Assembly (NCBI GenBank): GCA_030831885.1
Contig: JAURKF010000184.1
Span: 1 to 12,499 of the forward strand
From: Flavobacteriales bacterium
GTDB taxonomy: Bacteria > Bacteroidota > Bacteroidia > Flavobacteriales > UA16
Length of the DNA stretch: 12,499 bases
Direction of reading: 5' to 3'
A program made the translations under genes and the position numbers. Of the stretch, positions 1 to 7,313 are shown one piece after another (position 1 is the first letter of the stretch; each line of letters starts with the position of its first letter). The notes under the pieces are model-generated. The model was not told the DNA's origin. It saw only the letters and a program-made list of their open reading frames with translations, and did no database searches.

Positions 1-2448
1 CATTACGTCATCGTATTCCAACAAACGTTTACGCGTACCGAAGTTGTTTTCTTCCACTTTTTTCTGAGCGCGCTCGATGGATTTGGTCATCATAGAATGC
101 TGAATCACTTCGCCTTCTTTCAATCCCATTCTGTCCATAATTTTGGCTACTCTGTCGGAACCGAACAAACGCATCAGGTTATCTTCCAAAGACACATAAA
201 ACTGTGAACTTCCCGGATCACCTTGACGACCGGCACGACCGCGCAACTGACGGTCAACACGACGCGAATCGTGCCGTTCTGTTCCAATGATTGCAAGTCC
301 TCCTGCAGCTTTCACATCCGATGTGAGTTTAATATCGGTGCCTCGGCCTGCCATATTGGTAGCAATGGTGACTGTGCCCGAGCGACCAGCCATTGCAACG
401 ATATCTGCTTCTTTCTGGTGAAGCTTCGCGTTGAGAACCTGGTGATCGATGTTGCGAAGACGCAGCATTTTTGAAAGTAATTCGCTTACTTCAACAGTGG
501 TTGTACCTACCAATACAGGACGCCCCGCGGCGCGCAGTTCAGCTATTTCTTCAATAACGGCATTGTACTTTTCGCGTTTGGTTTTGTACACTTTATCTTC
601 CATGTCCTTACGCGAAATGGCGCGGTTGGTAGGAATTACCATTACATCAAGTTTGTAGATGCTCCACAATTCTCCTGCTTCGGTCTCGGCAGTTCCGGTC
701 ATACCTGCGAGCTTGTGATACATGCGGAAGTAATTTTGCAGCGTGATGGTAGCGTAAGTTTGTGTGGCGGCCTCTACTCTCACATTCTCTTTCGCCTCAA
801 TTGCCTGATGCAGGCCATCGGAGTAACGTCGACCTTCCATGATACGGCCTGTTTGCTCATCCACTATTTTCACCTTGTTGTCCATGAGCACGTAGTCGAC
901 ATCTTTTTCGAAAAGTGCATAGGCTTTCAGCAGTTGGTTAATGGTGTGGATGCGTTCACTCTTGATGCTGTAATCGCGCATCAATTCGTCTTTGGCTTTT
1001 AGTTTTTCCTCATCCGATTTTCCACTGTTTTCGATTTCAGCTATTTCAGTTCCAATATCGGGTAGCAGAAAGAAGCGCTCATCTTCCATGTTTTTCGAGA
1101 TGAGCTGAATTCCTTTTTCGGTGAGTTCTATTTGATTATGCTTTTCGTCGATTACGAAGAATAGCTCTGCATCCACCTTGTGCATATCGCGCTGGTTGTC
1201 TTGCAAATACTGGCCTTCAGTTTTTAGCAAGTGTGCCTTAATGCCCTCCTCACTGAGGAACTTGATGAGAGCTTTATTCTTGGGTAGGCCTCGGTATGCG
1301 CGGTAGAGCGAAAGAGCGCCCTCCGCAATATCATCTTTGGAAGGAGAACCCGAATCGGGGCTGAGTTTCTTCTTAGCCAATGTGAGAAAGTCGGTTGATG
1401 CCGCTTTCTGTGCGTTCATCAGCAGTTGAACTTTTGGTTTCAACGCGTCGAATTCCTGATCATCGCCTTTGGGTGTAGGACCTGATATAATGAGAGGCGT
1501 TCGCGCCTCGTCAATTAATACGCTATCCACTTCATCAACGATGGCGAAATGATGTTTTCGCTGTACAAGCTGGATGGCCTCTGCAGCCATATTATCGCGC
1601 AGGTAGTCGAATCCAAACTCGTTGTTGGTTCCGAACGTGATGTGGGCGCGGTATGCGTTCCGACGCGCAGCGCTATTGGGCTGATGCCTATCGATGCAGT
1701 CGACCGACAGTCCATGAAATTCATAGAGTGGCCCCATCCATTCAGAGTCGCGCTTTGCTAGGTAATCATTCACTGTTACAAGGTGTACGCCTTTTTCGGC
1801 AAGGGCATTCAGGAAAACAGGCAGGGTCGCCACAAGTGTTTTACCTTCTCCGGTAGCCATTTCGGCCACTTTCCCGCGGTGAAGGGCAATACCGCCAATG
1901 AGCTGAACATCATAGTGCACCATGTCCCACGTTGTGCGGTTGCCGGCAGCTATCCAGTTATTTTTCCAGATGGCTGTATCGCCTTCTATAGTTACGTAAT
2001 CTTTGGCAGTTATGGTTGCCAACTGCCGATCGAATGGCGAAGCCGAAACACGCAGTTCAGTATTTTCTTTGAGTCGGCGTGCTGTTTCACGAACAATGGC
2101 AAATGCTTCAGGGAGAATTTCTGTGAGCGTTTGCTCGATTTGCTGATCTATTTCTTTTTCTAATTTGTCGACCTTGCCGAAAATAGCCTCTTTCTGTTCG
2201 AGTTCAGTACCGGGAAGGGTTTCAGCTTGCACTTTCAATTGTGCGATTTCTGTTTCAGTGTCAGAAATACGCGCTTTGATATGTTGTTTCAGTTTTTCCG
2301 AGCGCTGACGAAGCTCATCGTTGGAGATGGCTGTGAGGGTTTGCCCTATTTGTTTGATTTGCTCAACAATGGGGTTGATATCTTTCAGATCCTGCTGGGT
2401 TTTATCGCCCACCAATTTCTTGAGGATCTTGTTAATGGTTCCAATCAT
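1..2448 (-). CDS. secA: SecA, preprotein translocase ATPase (partial, C-terminus beyond left edge)
   Basis: SecA is the cytoplasmic ATPase that drives unfolded preproteins through SecYEG. I translated the minus strand from the ATG at 2448 to the edge and found 816 codons with no stop. Visible motifs are Walker A (ATGEGKT, residues 198-204), [10 protein letters not shown] (225-234), Walker B VDEVD (304-308), IDEAR (312-316), TPLIISGP (317-324), LAGMTGTA (580-587), [12 protein letters not shown] (697-708) and [13 protein letters not shown] (734-746). The wing/scaffold C-terminus is missing; the last residues seen are LLEYDDVM. Compared with E. coli SecA there is extra sequence between about residues 60 and 175 and between TPLIISGP and LTEKG (442-446), where some 117 residues replace about 46. 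Such insertions are typical of the roughly 1100-residue Bacteroidota SecA. An in-frame stop at 2488-2490, with no ATG, GTG or TTG after it, fixes the start. The gene is divergent from nrdB. Confidence 0.98.
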   Translation of the reverse strand, partial: MIGTINKILKKLVGDKTQQDLKDINPIVEQIKQIGQTLTAISNDELRQRSEKLKQHIKARISDTETEIAQLKVQAETLPGTELEQKEAIFGKVDKLEKEIDQQIEQTLTEILPEAFAIVRETARRLKENTELRVSASPFDRQLATITAKDYVTIEGDTAIWKNNWIAAGNRTTWDMVHYDVQLIGGIALHRGKVAEMATGEGKTLVATLPVFLNALAEKGVHLVTVNDYLAKRDSEWMGPLYEFHGLSVDCIDRHQPNSAARRNAYRAHITFGTNNEFGFDYLRDNMAAEAIQLVQRKHHFAIVDEVDSVLIDEARTPLIISGPTPKGDDQEFDALKPKVQLLMNAQKAASTDFLTLAKKKLSPDSGSPSKDDIAEGALSLYRAYRGLPKNKALIKFLSEEGIKAHLLKTEGQYLQDNQRDMHKVDAELFFVIDEKHNQIELTEKGIQLISKNMEDERFFLLPDIGTEIAEIENSGKSDEEKLKAKDELMRDYSIKSERIHTINQLLKAYALFEKDVDYVLMDNKVKIVDEQTGRIMEGRRYSDGLHQAIEAKENVRVEAATQTYATITLQNYFRMYHKLAGMTGTAETEAGELWSIYKLDVMVIPTNRAISRKDMEDKVYKTKREKYNAVIEEIAELRAAGRPVLVGTTTVEVSELLSKMLRLRNIDHQVLNAKLHQKEADIVAMAGRSGTVTIATNMAGRGTDIKLTSDVKAAGGLAIIGTERHDSRRVDRQLRGRAGRQGDPGSSQFYVSLEDNLMRLFGSDRVAKIMDRMGLKEGEVIQHSMMTKSIERAQKKVEENNFGTRKRLLEYDDVM

Positions 2449-2464
2449 AATATATAGTGTACCT

Positions 2465-2477
2465 GTTCTGAGAGAAC
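2465..2477. repeat. Short perfect inverted repeat at the predicted secA transcription start
   Basis: GTTCT-GAG-AGAAC forms a 13-bp inverted repeat with 5-bp arms, immediately downstream of the putative secA -7 box. It could be a small leader hairpin or an operator half-site pair. An inverted repeat this short could easily occur by chance. Confidence 0.3.
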
Positions 2478-2482
2478 GGACG

Positions 2483-2490
2483 CAAATTTA
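2483..2490 (-). promoter_or_regulatory. Probable secA promoter, -7 box TAAATTTG
   Basis: Read on the minus strand this is TAAATTTG, a full match to the Bacteroidota housekeeping -7 consensus TAnnTTTG. It sits 35 nt upstream of the secA ATG. A T-rich stretch lies at 2512-2520 in roughly the -33 zone, but a clean TTTG is absent. Transcription would start near 2476-2479 and give a leader of about 30 nt. Confidence 0.5.
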
Positions 2491-2785
2491 GTACGTCACG
2501 GGCCGCGTCGGGGTGAAAAATAGTGCCATATGAGGTTTGGCTGACAGGCTGTCGTTTCGAAAGTCCAGAAATGAGTTAAGCGCTGATTTTCATAGCTGAG
2601 TCTTGTCATGTTAAAAAGTAGAGCCCGTTGTCAATTGTTTCCTGTTGGCTTTGTGCGGATTTTGGGTAACCTTTGACGTCGTCGAACCAGAAGAAATCCA
2701 AGCGGCCTAACTGATTGAGATTCTGAAGGGAAGATTGCCGAATAATTTACCTTTTTAAATAATAACCGATAACCAAGCGCCTTTT

Positions 2786-3802
2786 ATGGAATCCGTGGCT
2801 GAACTCGAACTTCAAGATAGCATGACTTTACAAACAGAGGAACCAATTCTCAAAGAGAATCCAGATAGATTCGTATTATTCCCCATTGTGCATCACGATA
2901 TCTGGCATTTTTACAAGAAAAGCCAGGCGAATTTTTGGACAGCTGAGGAGATTGACCTTGAGGCGGATTTGGTGGACTGGAATACGAAGCTCACCAACGA
3001 TGAGCGTCACTTCATTAAGCATGTGCTCGCATTTTTTGCAGCCAGCGATGGTATCGTCAATGAGAATCTCGCTGAGAATTTTGTACGTGAGGTTCAATAC
3101 ACTGAGGCCAAGTTTTTTTATGGCTTTCAAATTATGATGGAGAACATTCACAGCGAAACCTATTCGCTGCTGATTGATACGTATATAAAAGACACGAAAG
3201 ACAAGAACTATCTTTTCAAGGCTATCGACACATTGGATTGTGTGCGCAAAAAGGCTGACTGGGCGCTGCGTTGGATAAAGAACGGATCATTTGCAGAGCG
3301 CCTCGTTGCGTTTGCTGCTGTTGAAGGGATTTTCTTCAGTGGCTCATTCTGCAGTATTTTCTGGTTGAAGAAGCGCGGCTTGATGCCCGGTCTGAGTTTC
3401 TCCAATGAGTTGATTAGTCGTGATGAAGGTTTGCATTGTGATTTTGCTTGTTTGCTCTACAACAAGCATATCGTCAATAAGCTTTCTAAGGAGCATATTC
3501 GAGAGATTATTACGAATGCAGTGGAGATAGAGAAGGAGTTCATCATCGAGGCTTTACCTGTCAAGCTCATTGGTATGAACAGTGACTTAATGGCGCAGTA
3601 CATTGAATTCGTTGCCGACCGCCTATTGGCAGAGTTGGGCAATGACCGTGTGTACAACAAGACCAACCCATTCGACTTCATGGAAATGATTTCTCTTCAA
3701 GGGAAGACCAATTTCTTCGAGAAGCGTGTGGGCGACTATCAGAAGGCGGGTGTGATGGCTGACAAAGACAAGCAGACCTTCTCGCTGGATGAGGATTTTT
3801 AG
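2786..3802 (+). CDS. nrdB: Ribonucleoside-diphosphate reductase, class Ia, beta (R2) subunit
   Basis: This small subunit of aerobic ribonucleotide reductase (338 aa) holds the di-iron centre and the tyrosyl radical that starts NDP reduction in NrdA. The full ligand set is visible by alignment to known R2 proteins: D88 ([10 protein letters not shown]), E119 and H122 ([10 protein letters not shown]), E180 ([10 protein letters not shown]), and E214 and H217 (RDEGLHCDF). The radical tyrosine is Y126, four residues after H122. The C-terminal FSLDEDF (332-338) is the tail that docks on NrdA. The sequence follows animal R2 nearly block for block ([39 protein letters not shown]), not E. coli NrdB. 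The start is the first ATG of the frame and has no Shine-Dalgarno sequence. The gene is co-directional with nrdA but separated by 319 bp, in B-then-A order. Confidence 0.97.
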   Translation: MESVAELELQDSMTLQTEEPILKENPDRFVLFPIVHHDIWHFYKKSQANFWTAEEIDLEADLVDWNTKLTNDERHFIKHVLAFFAASDGIVNENLAENFVREVQYTEAKFFYGFQIMMENIHSETYSLLIDTYIKDTKDKNYLFKAIDTLDCVRKKADWALRWIKNGSFAERLVAFAAVEGIFFSGSFCSIFWLKKRGLMPGLSFSNELISRDEGLHCDFACLLYNKHIVNKLSKEHIREIITNAVEIEKEFIIEALPVKLIGMNSDLMAQYIEFVADRLLAELGNDRVYNKTNPFDFMEMISLQGKTNFFEKRVGDYQKAGVMADKDKQTFSLDEDF

Positions 3803-4121
3803 GGAAGATTGCAGCTCTCTTACTTAAAAAAACGAGAGCATACAAAATAAGTTTTCACATTTTATCGATGTGAATAATTACACCGGGATTCTTAAAAACA
3901 ACACCCGTTGATTTTTTGAGAATTCAATACCTAAACACGTTTATTGCACTCTCGTTTTGAAGTAGGCGAAGTCATTCGTGGCGGCTGCGGAAAAATGAAG
4001 TTTCCTCACACGAAGTTGGGGAGTTAACCACGCCCACCGCAGGTGGGTGCCGAAAGGGTCGGGGAGCCTTTTTGGCAGAAGATGGAAATCCTCGCTAAAG
4101 ACAACTAAAAAAAACAACTAT
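3803..4121 (+). promoter_or_regulatory. Hairpin-rich nrdB-nrdA spacer, candidate cis-acting RNA leader of nrdA
   Basis: No gene is visible in this 319-bp spacer. The plus strand can form six local stems, which I paired by hand: 3814-3839 (GCTCTC/GAGAGC), 3854-3874 (TTCACAT/ATGTGAA), 3888-3923 (about 15 pairs around loop ACCC, with bulges), 3975-4014 (TTCGTG/CACGAA enclosing GGAAA/TTTCC), 4031-4049 (CCCACC/GGTGGG, loop GCA) and 4048-4077 (TGCCGAAAGG paired with 4067-4077, one bulge and one G-U). The left half is AT-rich and the right half GC-rich. None of the stems is followed by a U-run, so simple termination after nrdB is not evident, and I saw no TAnnTTTG box. It may be a leader that controls nrdA relative to nrdB, an RNA-processing site, or a repetitive element. 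I do not recognise a known riboswitch class. Confidence 0.4.
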
Positions 4122-6602
4122 ATGTTCGTCGTAAAAAGAGATGGTCACAAGGAAACGGTGAAGTTCGACAAGATCACCGCGCGCATTGCCAAGCTGTGCT
4201 ATGGGTTGAATCCGATTGTAGACTCTGTCAAGGTAGCCATGAAGGTTATCGAAGGAGTGTATGACGGGGTTACCACCAGCGAGCTCGACAATTTGGCGGC
4301 AGAGATTGCGGCTACCAATACGGCCACACATCCCGACTATGCATTGCTTGCATCGCGCATTGCCGTGAGCAACTTGCACAAAAACACGAAGAAGTCGTTC
4401 AGTCAGGTTATGACCGATTTGTACTACTATCTAGATCCGAAGACAGGGGCCAACGCAGGTCTGATTGCCGATGATGTGTATAAGGTGATTATAGATAATG
4501 CACCCATCTTGGATAGCACCATTATCTACGACCGCGATTTCAATTTCGATTACTACGGATTTAAAACACTCGAGCGTTCGTATTTGCTGAAGATCAATGG
4601 TAAGGTAGCCGAGCGTCCACAGCAACTATTTATGCGTGTTGCGGTGGGTATTCACAAGGAGGATATCACCGAAGCTATCAAGACTTATAACATGCTTAGC
4701 GAGGGCTGGTTTACTCATGCCACACCAACGCTGTTCAATGCAGGTACTCCCAAGCCTCAGATGAGCTCATGCTTCTTGTTGCAAATGCAAAGCGACAGCA
4801 TCGAGGGCATTTACAATACCCTTAAGCAAACAGCGCTCATCTCGCAGAGCGCCGGCGGAATAGGGTTAAGCATTCACAACATTCGCGCGAAGGGCTCATA
4901 CATCAAGGGAACCAATGGTACCAGCAATGGTATCGTACCAATGCTGAAAGTGTTCAATGACACAGCGCGTTATGTGGATCAGGGTGGCGGTAAGCGCAAA
5001 GGTTCATTTGCTATTTACCTCGAGCCATGGCACGCTGATGTGTACGATTTTCTCGATCTGAAAAAGAACCATGGTAAGGAAGAATCGCGTGCGCGCGATT
5101 TGTTCTATGCTTTGTGGATACCGGATTTGTTCATGAAGCGAGTGAAGGAAGACAGCGAGTGGACCTTGATGTGCCCTAATGAATGTCCGGGACTTTCAGA
5201 TACCTGGGGCTCGGAGTTTGAGGCGCTTTACACGAAGTATGAAACTGAAGGCCGCGGTCGTCAAACCATCAAGGCGCAAGACTTGTGGTTCAAGATTCTT
5301 GAATCACAAATTGAGACCGGTACTCCTTATATGCTCTATAAAGATGCAGCCAACAGCAAGAGCAACCAGAAGAATCTAGGAACCATTAAGAGTTCTAATC
5401 TTTGCACAGAAATCATGGAGTACACCGCTCCCGATGAAATTGCTGTGTGCAACCTCGGTTCTATTGCGTTGCCGAAGTTTGTGAAGGATGGAAAATTCGA
5501 TCATCACAAACTATTCGATGTGGCCTACCAACTCACCGTGAATCTGAATAAGATTATCGATGGTAACTACTATCCGGTACCCGAAACGAAGAAGAGCAAC
5601 ATGCGTCACCGCCCAATCGGCATCGGTGTGCAGGGCTTGGCAGATGCATTCATTTTGATGCGCTTACCATTCGATGGTCCTGAAGCACGTGAGCTGAATA
5701 AAGAAGTTTTCGAAACGATTTATTATGCAGCTGCTACTGCCTCAAAAGATTTGGCAAAGCTCAACGGACCATACGAAACCTTTGCAGGCTCGCCTGCAAG
5801 TCAGGGCATTCTTCAATACGATATGTGGGATGTTACACCGACCTCTCGCTGGGAGTGGGATGTTCTGAAGGATGAAATCAAGACGCATGGTATGCGCAAC
5901 TCTCTGTTACTCGCGCCTATGCCTACCGCCAGTACAGCACAGATTTTGGGCAATAATGAGTGCTTCGAGCCTTATACAAGCAACATCTATACTCGTCGTG
6001 TATTGGCAGGGGAGTACATTATCGTGAACAAGCATTTGCTTCGCGATTTGGTAAACCTAGGCTTGTGGAATGAAGACCTCAAGAACAAGTTGATTTCAGC
6101 CAATGGCTCAGTGCAAAACATTGAAGAGATTCCGGCCAACCTGAAGGCGCTATACAAAACCGCTTGGGAGCTTTCGCAGAAAGCCATTATCGAAATGGCT
6201 GCTGATCGCGGAGCGTATATCTGTCAAAGCCAGTCTCTCAATGTGTTTATGGAGAATCCAAACTTCGGTAAACTTTCATCAATGCATTTCTATGCATGGG
6301 AGCGTGGTTTGAAAACCGGCATGTACTATCTGCGCACGAAGGCAGCAACCGACGCTATCAAGTTTACAGTAGATAAGAAATACAAAACGGAAACTATTCC
6401 GGCACAGGCTGAATCGACCATGGCTATTGCTACTGCAGCTGCTTACTCAGTAGAGCCTGCCTTGGTAGAGCCGCAAGCAGCCCAAATGACCATCGACATG
6501 GCTGCATCCGCAGGAATGAGTGCAGAGGAAATTGCCCGCAACCAAGCGGCTATTTCATGCTCGCTCGACAATCCTGATTCGTGCGAAATGTGCAGTGGTT
6601 AG
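4122..6602 (+). CDS. nrdA: Ribonucleoside-diphosphate reductase, class Ia, alpha (R1) subunit
   Basis: This catalytic subunit (826 aa) reduces NDPs to dNDPs using a thiyl radical generated through NrdB. An ATP-cone begins at the N-terminus (MFVVKRDG... FDKITARI) and implies allosteric activity control by ATP/dATP. The redox pair is C217 (MSSCFLL) and C443 (AVCNLGS). Radical C428 lies in NLCTE with N426 and E430. Y735-Y736 (GMYYLRT) continue the radical path, and the C-terminal C821-E-M-C824 is the shuttle disulfide. Spacing matches animal R1 to within a few residues, so the pair is eukaryote-like. I start at the ATG at 4122, because MFVVKRDG aligns with the family start. A GTG at 4047 is in frame and would add 25 residues, but these overlap a stable hairpin and look like leader sequence. 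The gene ends 72 bp before a strong terminator. Confidence 0.97.
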   Translation: MFVVKRDGHKETVKFDKITARIAKLCYGLNPIVDSVKVAMKVIEGVYDGVTTSELDNLAAEIAATNTATHPDYALLASRIAVSNLHKNTKKSFSQVMTDLYYYLDPKTGANAGLIADDVYKVIIDNAPILDSTIIYDRDFNFDYYGFKTLERSYLLKINGKVAERPQQLFMRVAVGIHKEDITEAIKTYNMLSEGWFTHATPTLFNAGTPKPQMSSCFLLQMQSDSIEGIYNTLKQTALISQSAGGIGLSIHNIRAKGSYIKGTNGTSNGIVPMLKVFNDTARYVDQGGGKRKGSFAIYLEPWHADVYDFLDLKKNHGKEESRARDLFYALWIPDLFMKRVKEDSEWTLMCPNECPGLSDTWGSEFEALYTKYETEGRGRQTIKAQDLWFKILESQIETGTPYMLYKDAANSKSNQKNLGTIKSSNLCTEIMEYTAPDEIAVCNLGSIALPKFVKDGKFDHHKLFDVAYQLTVNLNKIIDGNYYPVPETKKSNMRHRPIGIGVQGLADAFILMRLPFDGPEARELNKEVFETIYYAAATASKDLAKLNGPYETFAGSPASQGILQYDMWDVTPTSRWEWDVLKDEIKTHGMRNSLLLAPMPTASTAQILGNNECFEPYTSNIYTRRVLAGEYIIVNKHLLRDLVNLGLWNEDLKNKLISANGSVQNIEEIPANLKALYKTAWELSQKAIIEMAADRGAYICQSQSLNVFMENPNFGKLSSMHFYAWERGLKTGMYYLRTKAATDAIKFTVDKKYKTETIPAQAESTMAIATAAAYSVEPALVEPQAAQMTIDMAASAGMSAEEIARNQAAISCSLDNPDSCEMCSG

Positions 6603-6673
6603 GACCGCTTGAAGCGCAGACAGAACCGTGAACTGAATTCATTTGCGCACTCAACGGTTGATTTATGATCTAC

Positions 6674-6698
6674 CCCGGAGGAAACTTCGGGTTTTTTT
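6674..6698 (+). terminator. Rho-independent terminator of nrdA (nrdBA unit)
   Basis: The 7-bp stem CCCGGAG/CTTCGGG (one G-U pair) closes on a GAAA tetraloop and is followed directly by seven T residues at 6692-6698. It lies 72 bp after the nrdA stop and ends transcription before yceI. Confidence 0.93.
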
Positions 6699-6731
6699 CA
6701 TTTGGCACAACTCTGTTTACTTGAAACACCG

Positions 6732-6739
6732 CATCTTTG
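6732..6739 (+). promoter_or_regulatory. Possible yceI promoter -7 box (CATCTTTG)
   Basis: CATCTTTG matches the Bacteroidota -7 consensus TAnnTTTG at all but the first position. It lies after the nrdA terminator and 25 nt before the yceI ATG, which is where a promoter must be if the yceI-kinase pair is an independent unit. No well-spaced -33 TTTG was found; the TTTG at 6701-6704 is about 5 bp too far upstream. Confidence 0.35.
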
Positions 6740-6764
6740 CCTATCACAAATATCACCACGAATT

Positions 6765-7298
6765 ATGTCAAAACAACTATGGCTTATGGATCCCGCGCAC
6801 AGCGAGGTTACTTTCAAAGTGCGCCACATGATGATCACCAATGTAACTGGAACATTCGAAAACAGCACAGGAAGCATGCATTCCGACTCACCCGATTTTA
6901 CGGATGCGGAAATATCTTTCGAAGCTGAAGTTGCTTCTATAAACACTCGGAATAGTCAGCGCGACGAACATTTGCGTACCAATGATTTTTTCGATGCTGC
7001 AACCTATCCCAAGTTGTCATTCACCTCTTCTAAATTTGAAAAGACTGGCGATAAAGATTACCTCTTATATGGAGACATTACTATTCGTGGAGTTAAAAAG
7101 CCTATAGCCCTTGAAGTGTCCTACAAAGGGTCTGTTGTGGATCTCTGGGGATTGTTGCGCGCAGGATTTGAGATGAGTGGAACAGTGCAGCGCGCCGATT
7201 TTGGATTGCATTGGAATGCAAGTACCGATGACGGCAGTATCGTTCTTTCGGATGAGATAAAGTTGCTCATCAACGTGCAGATGATTAAGCAAGTGTAA
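6765..7298 (+). CDS. YceI-family protein (lipocalin-like fold)
   Basis: This 177-aa protein has the YceI pattern throughout. The N-terminus reads W.MDPAHSEVTFKVRHMMITNVTGTF, the middle has EAEVASINTRNSQRDEHLRTNDFFDAATYPKLSF (given here in outline, around residues 52-85), then YGDITIRGVKKPI, and GLHWN lies near the end. YceI proteins fold as a long beta-barrel resembling lipocalins, and characterised members bind polyisoprenoids or other amphiphiles. The ATG at 6765 puts the family's usual W..D..HS motif at the very N-terminus. A TTG at 6702 would add 21 unrelated residues and run into the promoter region. There is no signal peptide, so this copy should be cytoplasmic, unlike E. coli YceI. It lies 15 bp upstream of the kinase gene, which implies co-transcription. 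The precise ligand is unknown. Confidence 0.92.
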   Translation: MSKQLWLMDPAHSEVTFKVRHMMITNVTGTFENSTGSMHSDSPDFTDAEISFEAEVASINTRNSQRDEHLRTNDFFDAATYPKLSFTSSKFEKTGDKDYLLYGDITIRGVKKPIALEVSYKGSVVDLWGLLRAGFEMSGTVQRADFGLHWNASTDDGSIVLSDEIKLLINVQMIKQV

Positions 7299-7313
7299 TG
7301 TTGCGCTGTAATC

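Larger units (their letters stand above)
2449..2785. other. Divergent secA/nrdB intergenic region
   Basis: This 337-bp spacer has no protein-coding gene I can support. It should hold the secA promoter (minus strand, see 2483-2490) and the nrdB promoter (plus strand). For nrdB the nearest Bacteroidota-like -7 candidates are TACCTTTT (2748-2755) and TAACCTTTG (2667-2675). Each departs from TAnnTTTG by one base or by spacing, and neither has a convincing -33 partner, so I do not call either. The stretch just before the nrdB ATG is AT-rich and has no Shine-Dalgarno sequence, as usual in this phylum. Confidence 0.6.

Noticed and set aside
1783..2163. 126-codon plus-strand open frame opposite secA
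   Set aside because: The minus-strand frame over the same bases encodes conserved SecA sequence with Walker A; the plus frame is a shadow.
2445..2460. Sequence resembling an NrdR box (14 of 16 positions fit the usual consensus), near nrdB
   Set aside because: It is single, while NrdR boxes come in pairs about 31 bp apart; it overlaps the secA start codon, lies over 320 bp from nrdB, and is mostly a TATA-rich run that can match by chance.
2608..2676. 22-codon plus-strand ORF upstream of nrdB, possible leader peptide
   Set aside because: No codon bias, no repeated regulatory codon and no terminator/antiterminator pair; short ORFs like this are expected by chance.
3888..3923. Hairpin with internal T6 after nrdB, considered as a terminator
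   Set aside because: The T residues are inside the stem, paired with the A-run, and GAGAATTC follows it, not a U-tract; it does not fit an intrinsic terminator.
3960..4121. Possible known structured RNA (RNase P, tmRNA, SRP RNA, group I or II intron, cobalamin riboswitch)
   Set aside because: None of the conserved core motifs I know for these classes could be located, so no name is given; an Infernal search against Rfam would decide.
6624..6659. Inverted repeat AACCGT/ACGGTT between nrdA and its terminator
   Set aside because: Only 6 bp arms with a 24-nt loop and no tail or match to a regulatory motif; likely chance.
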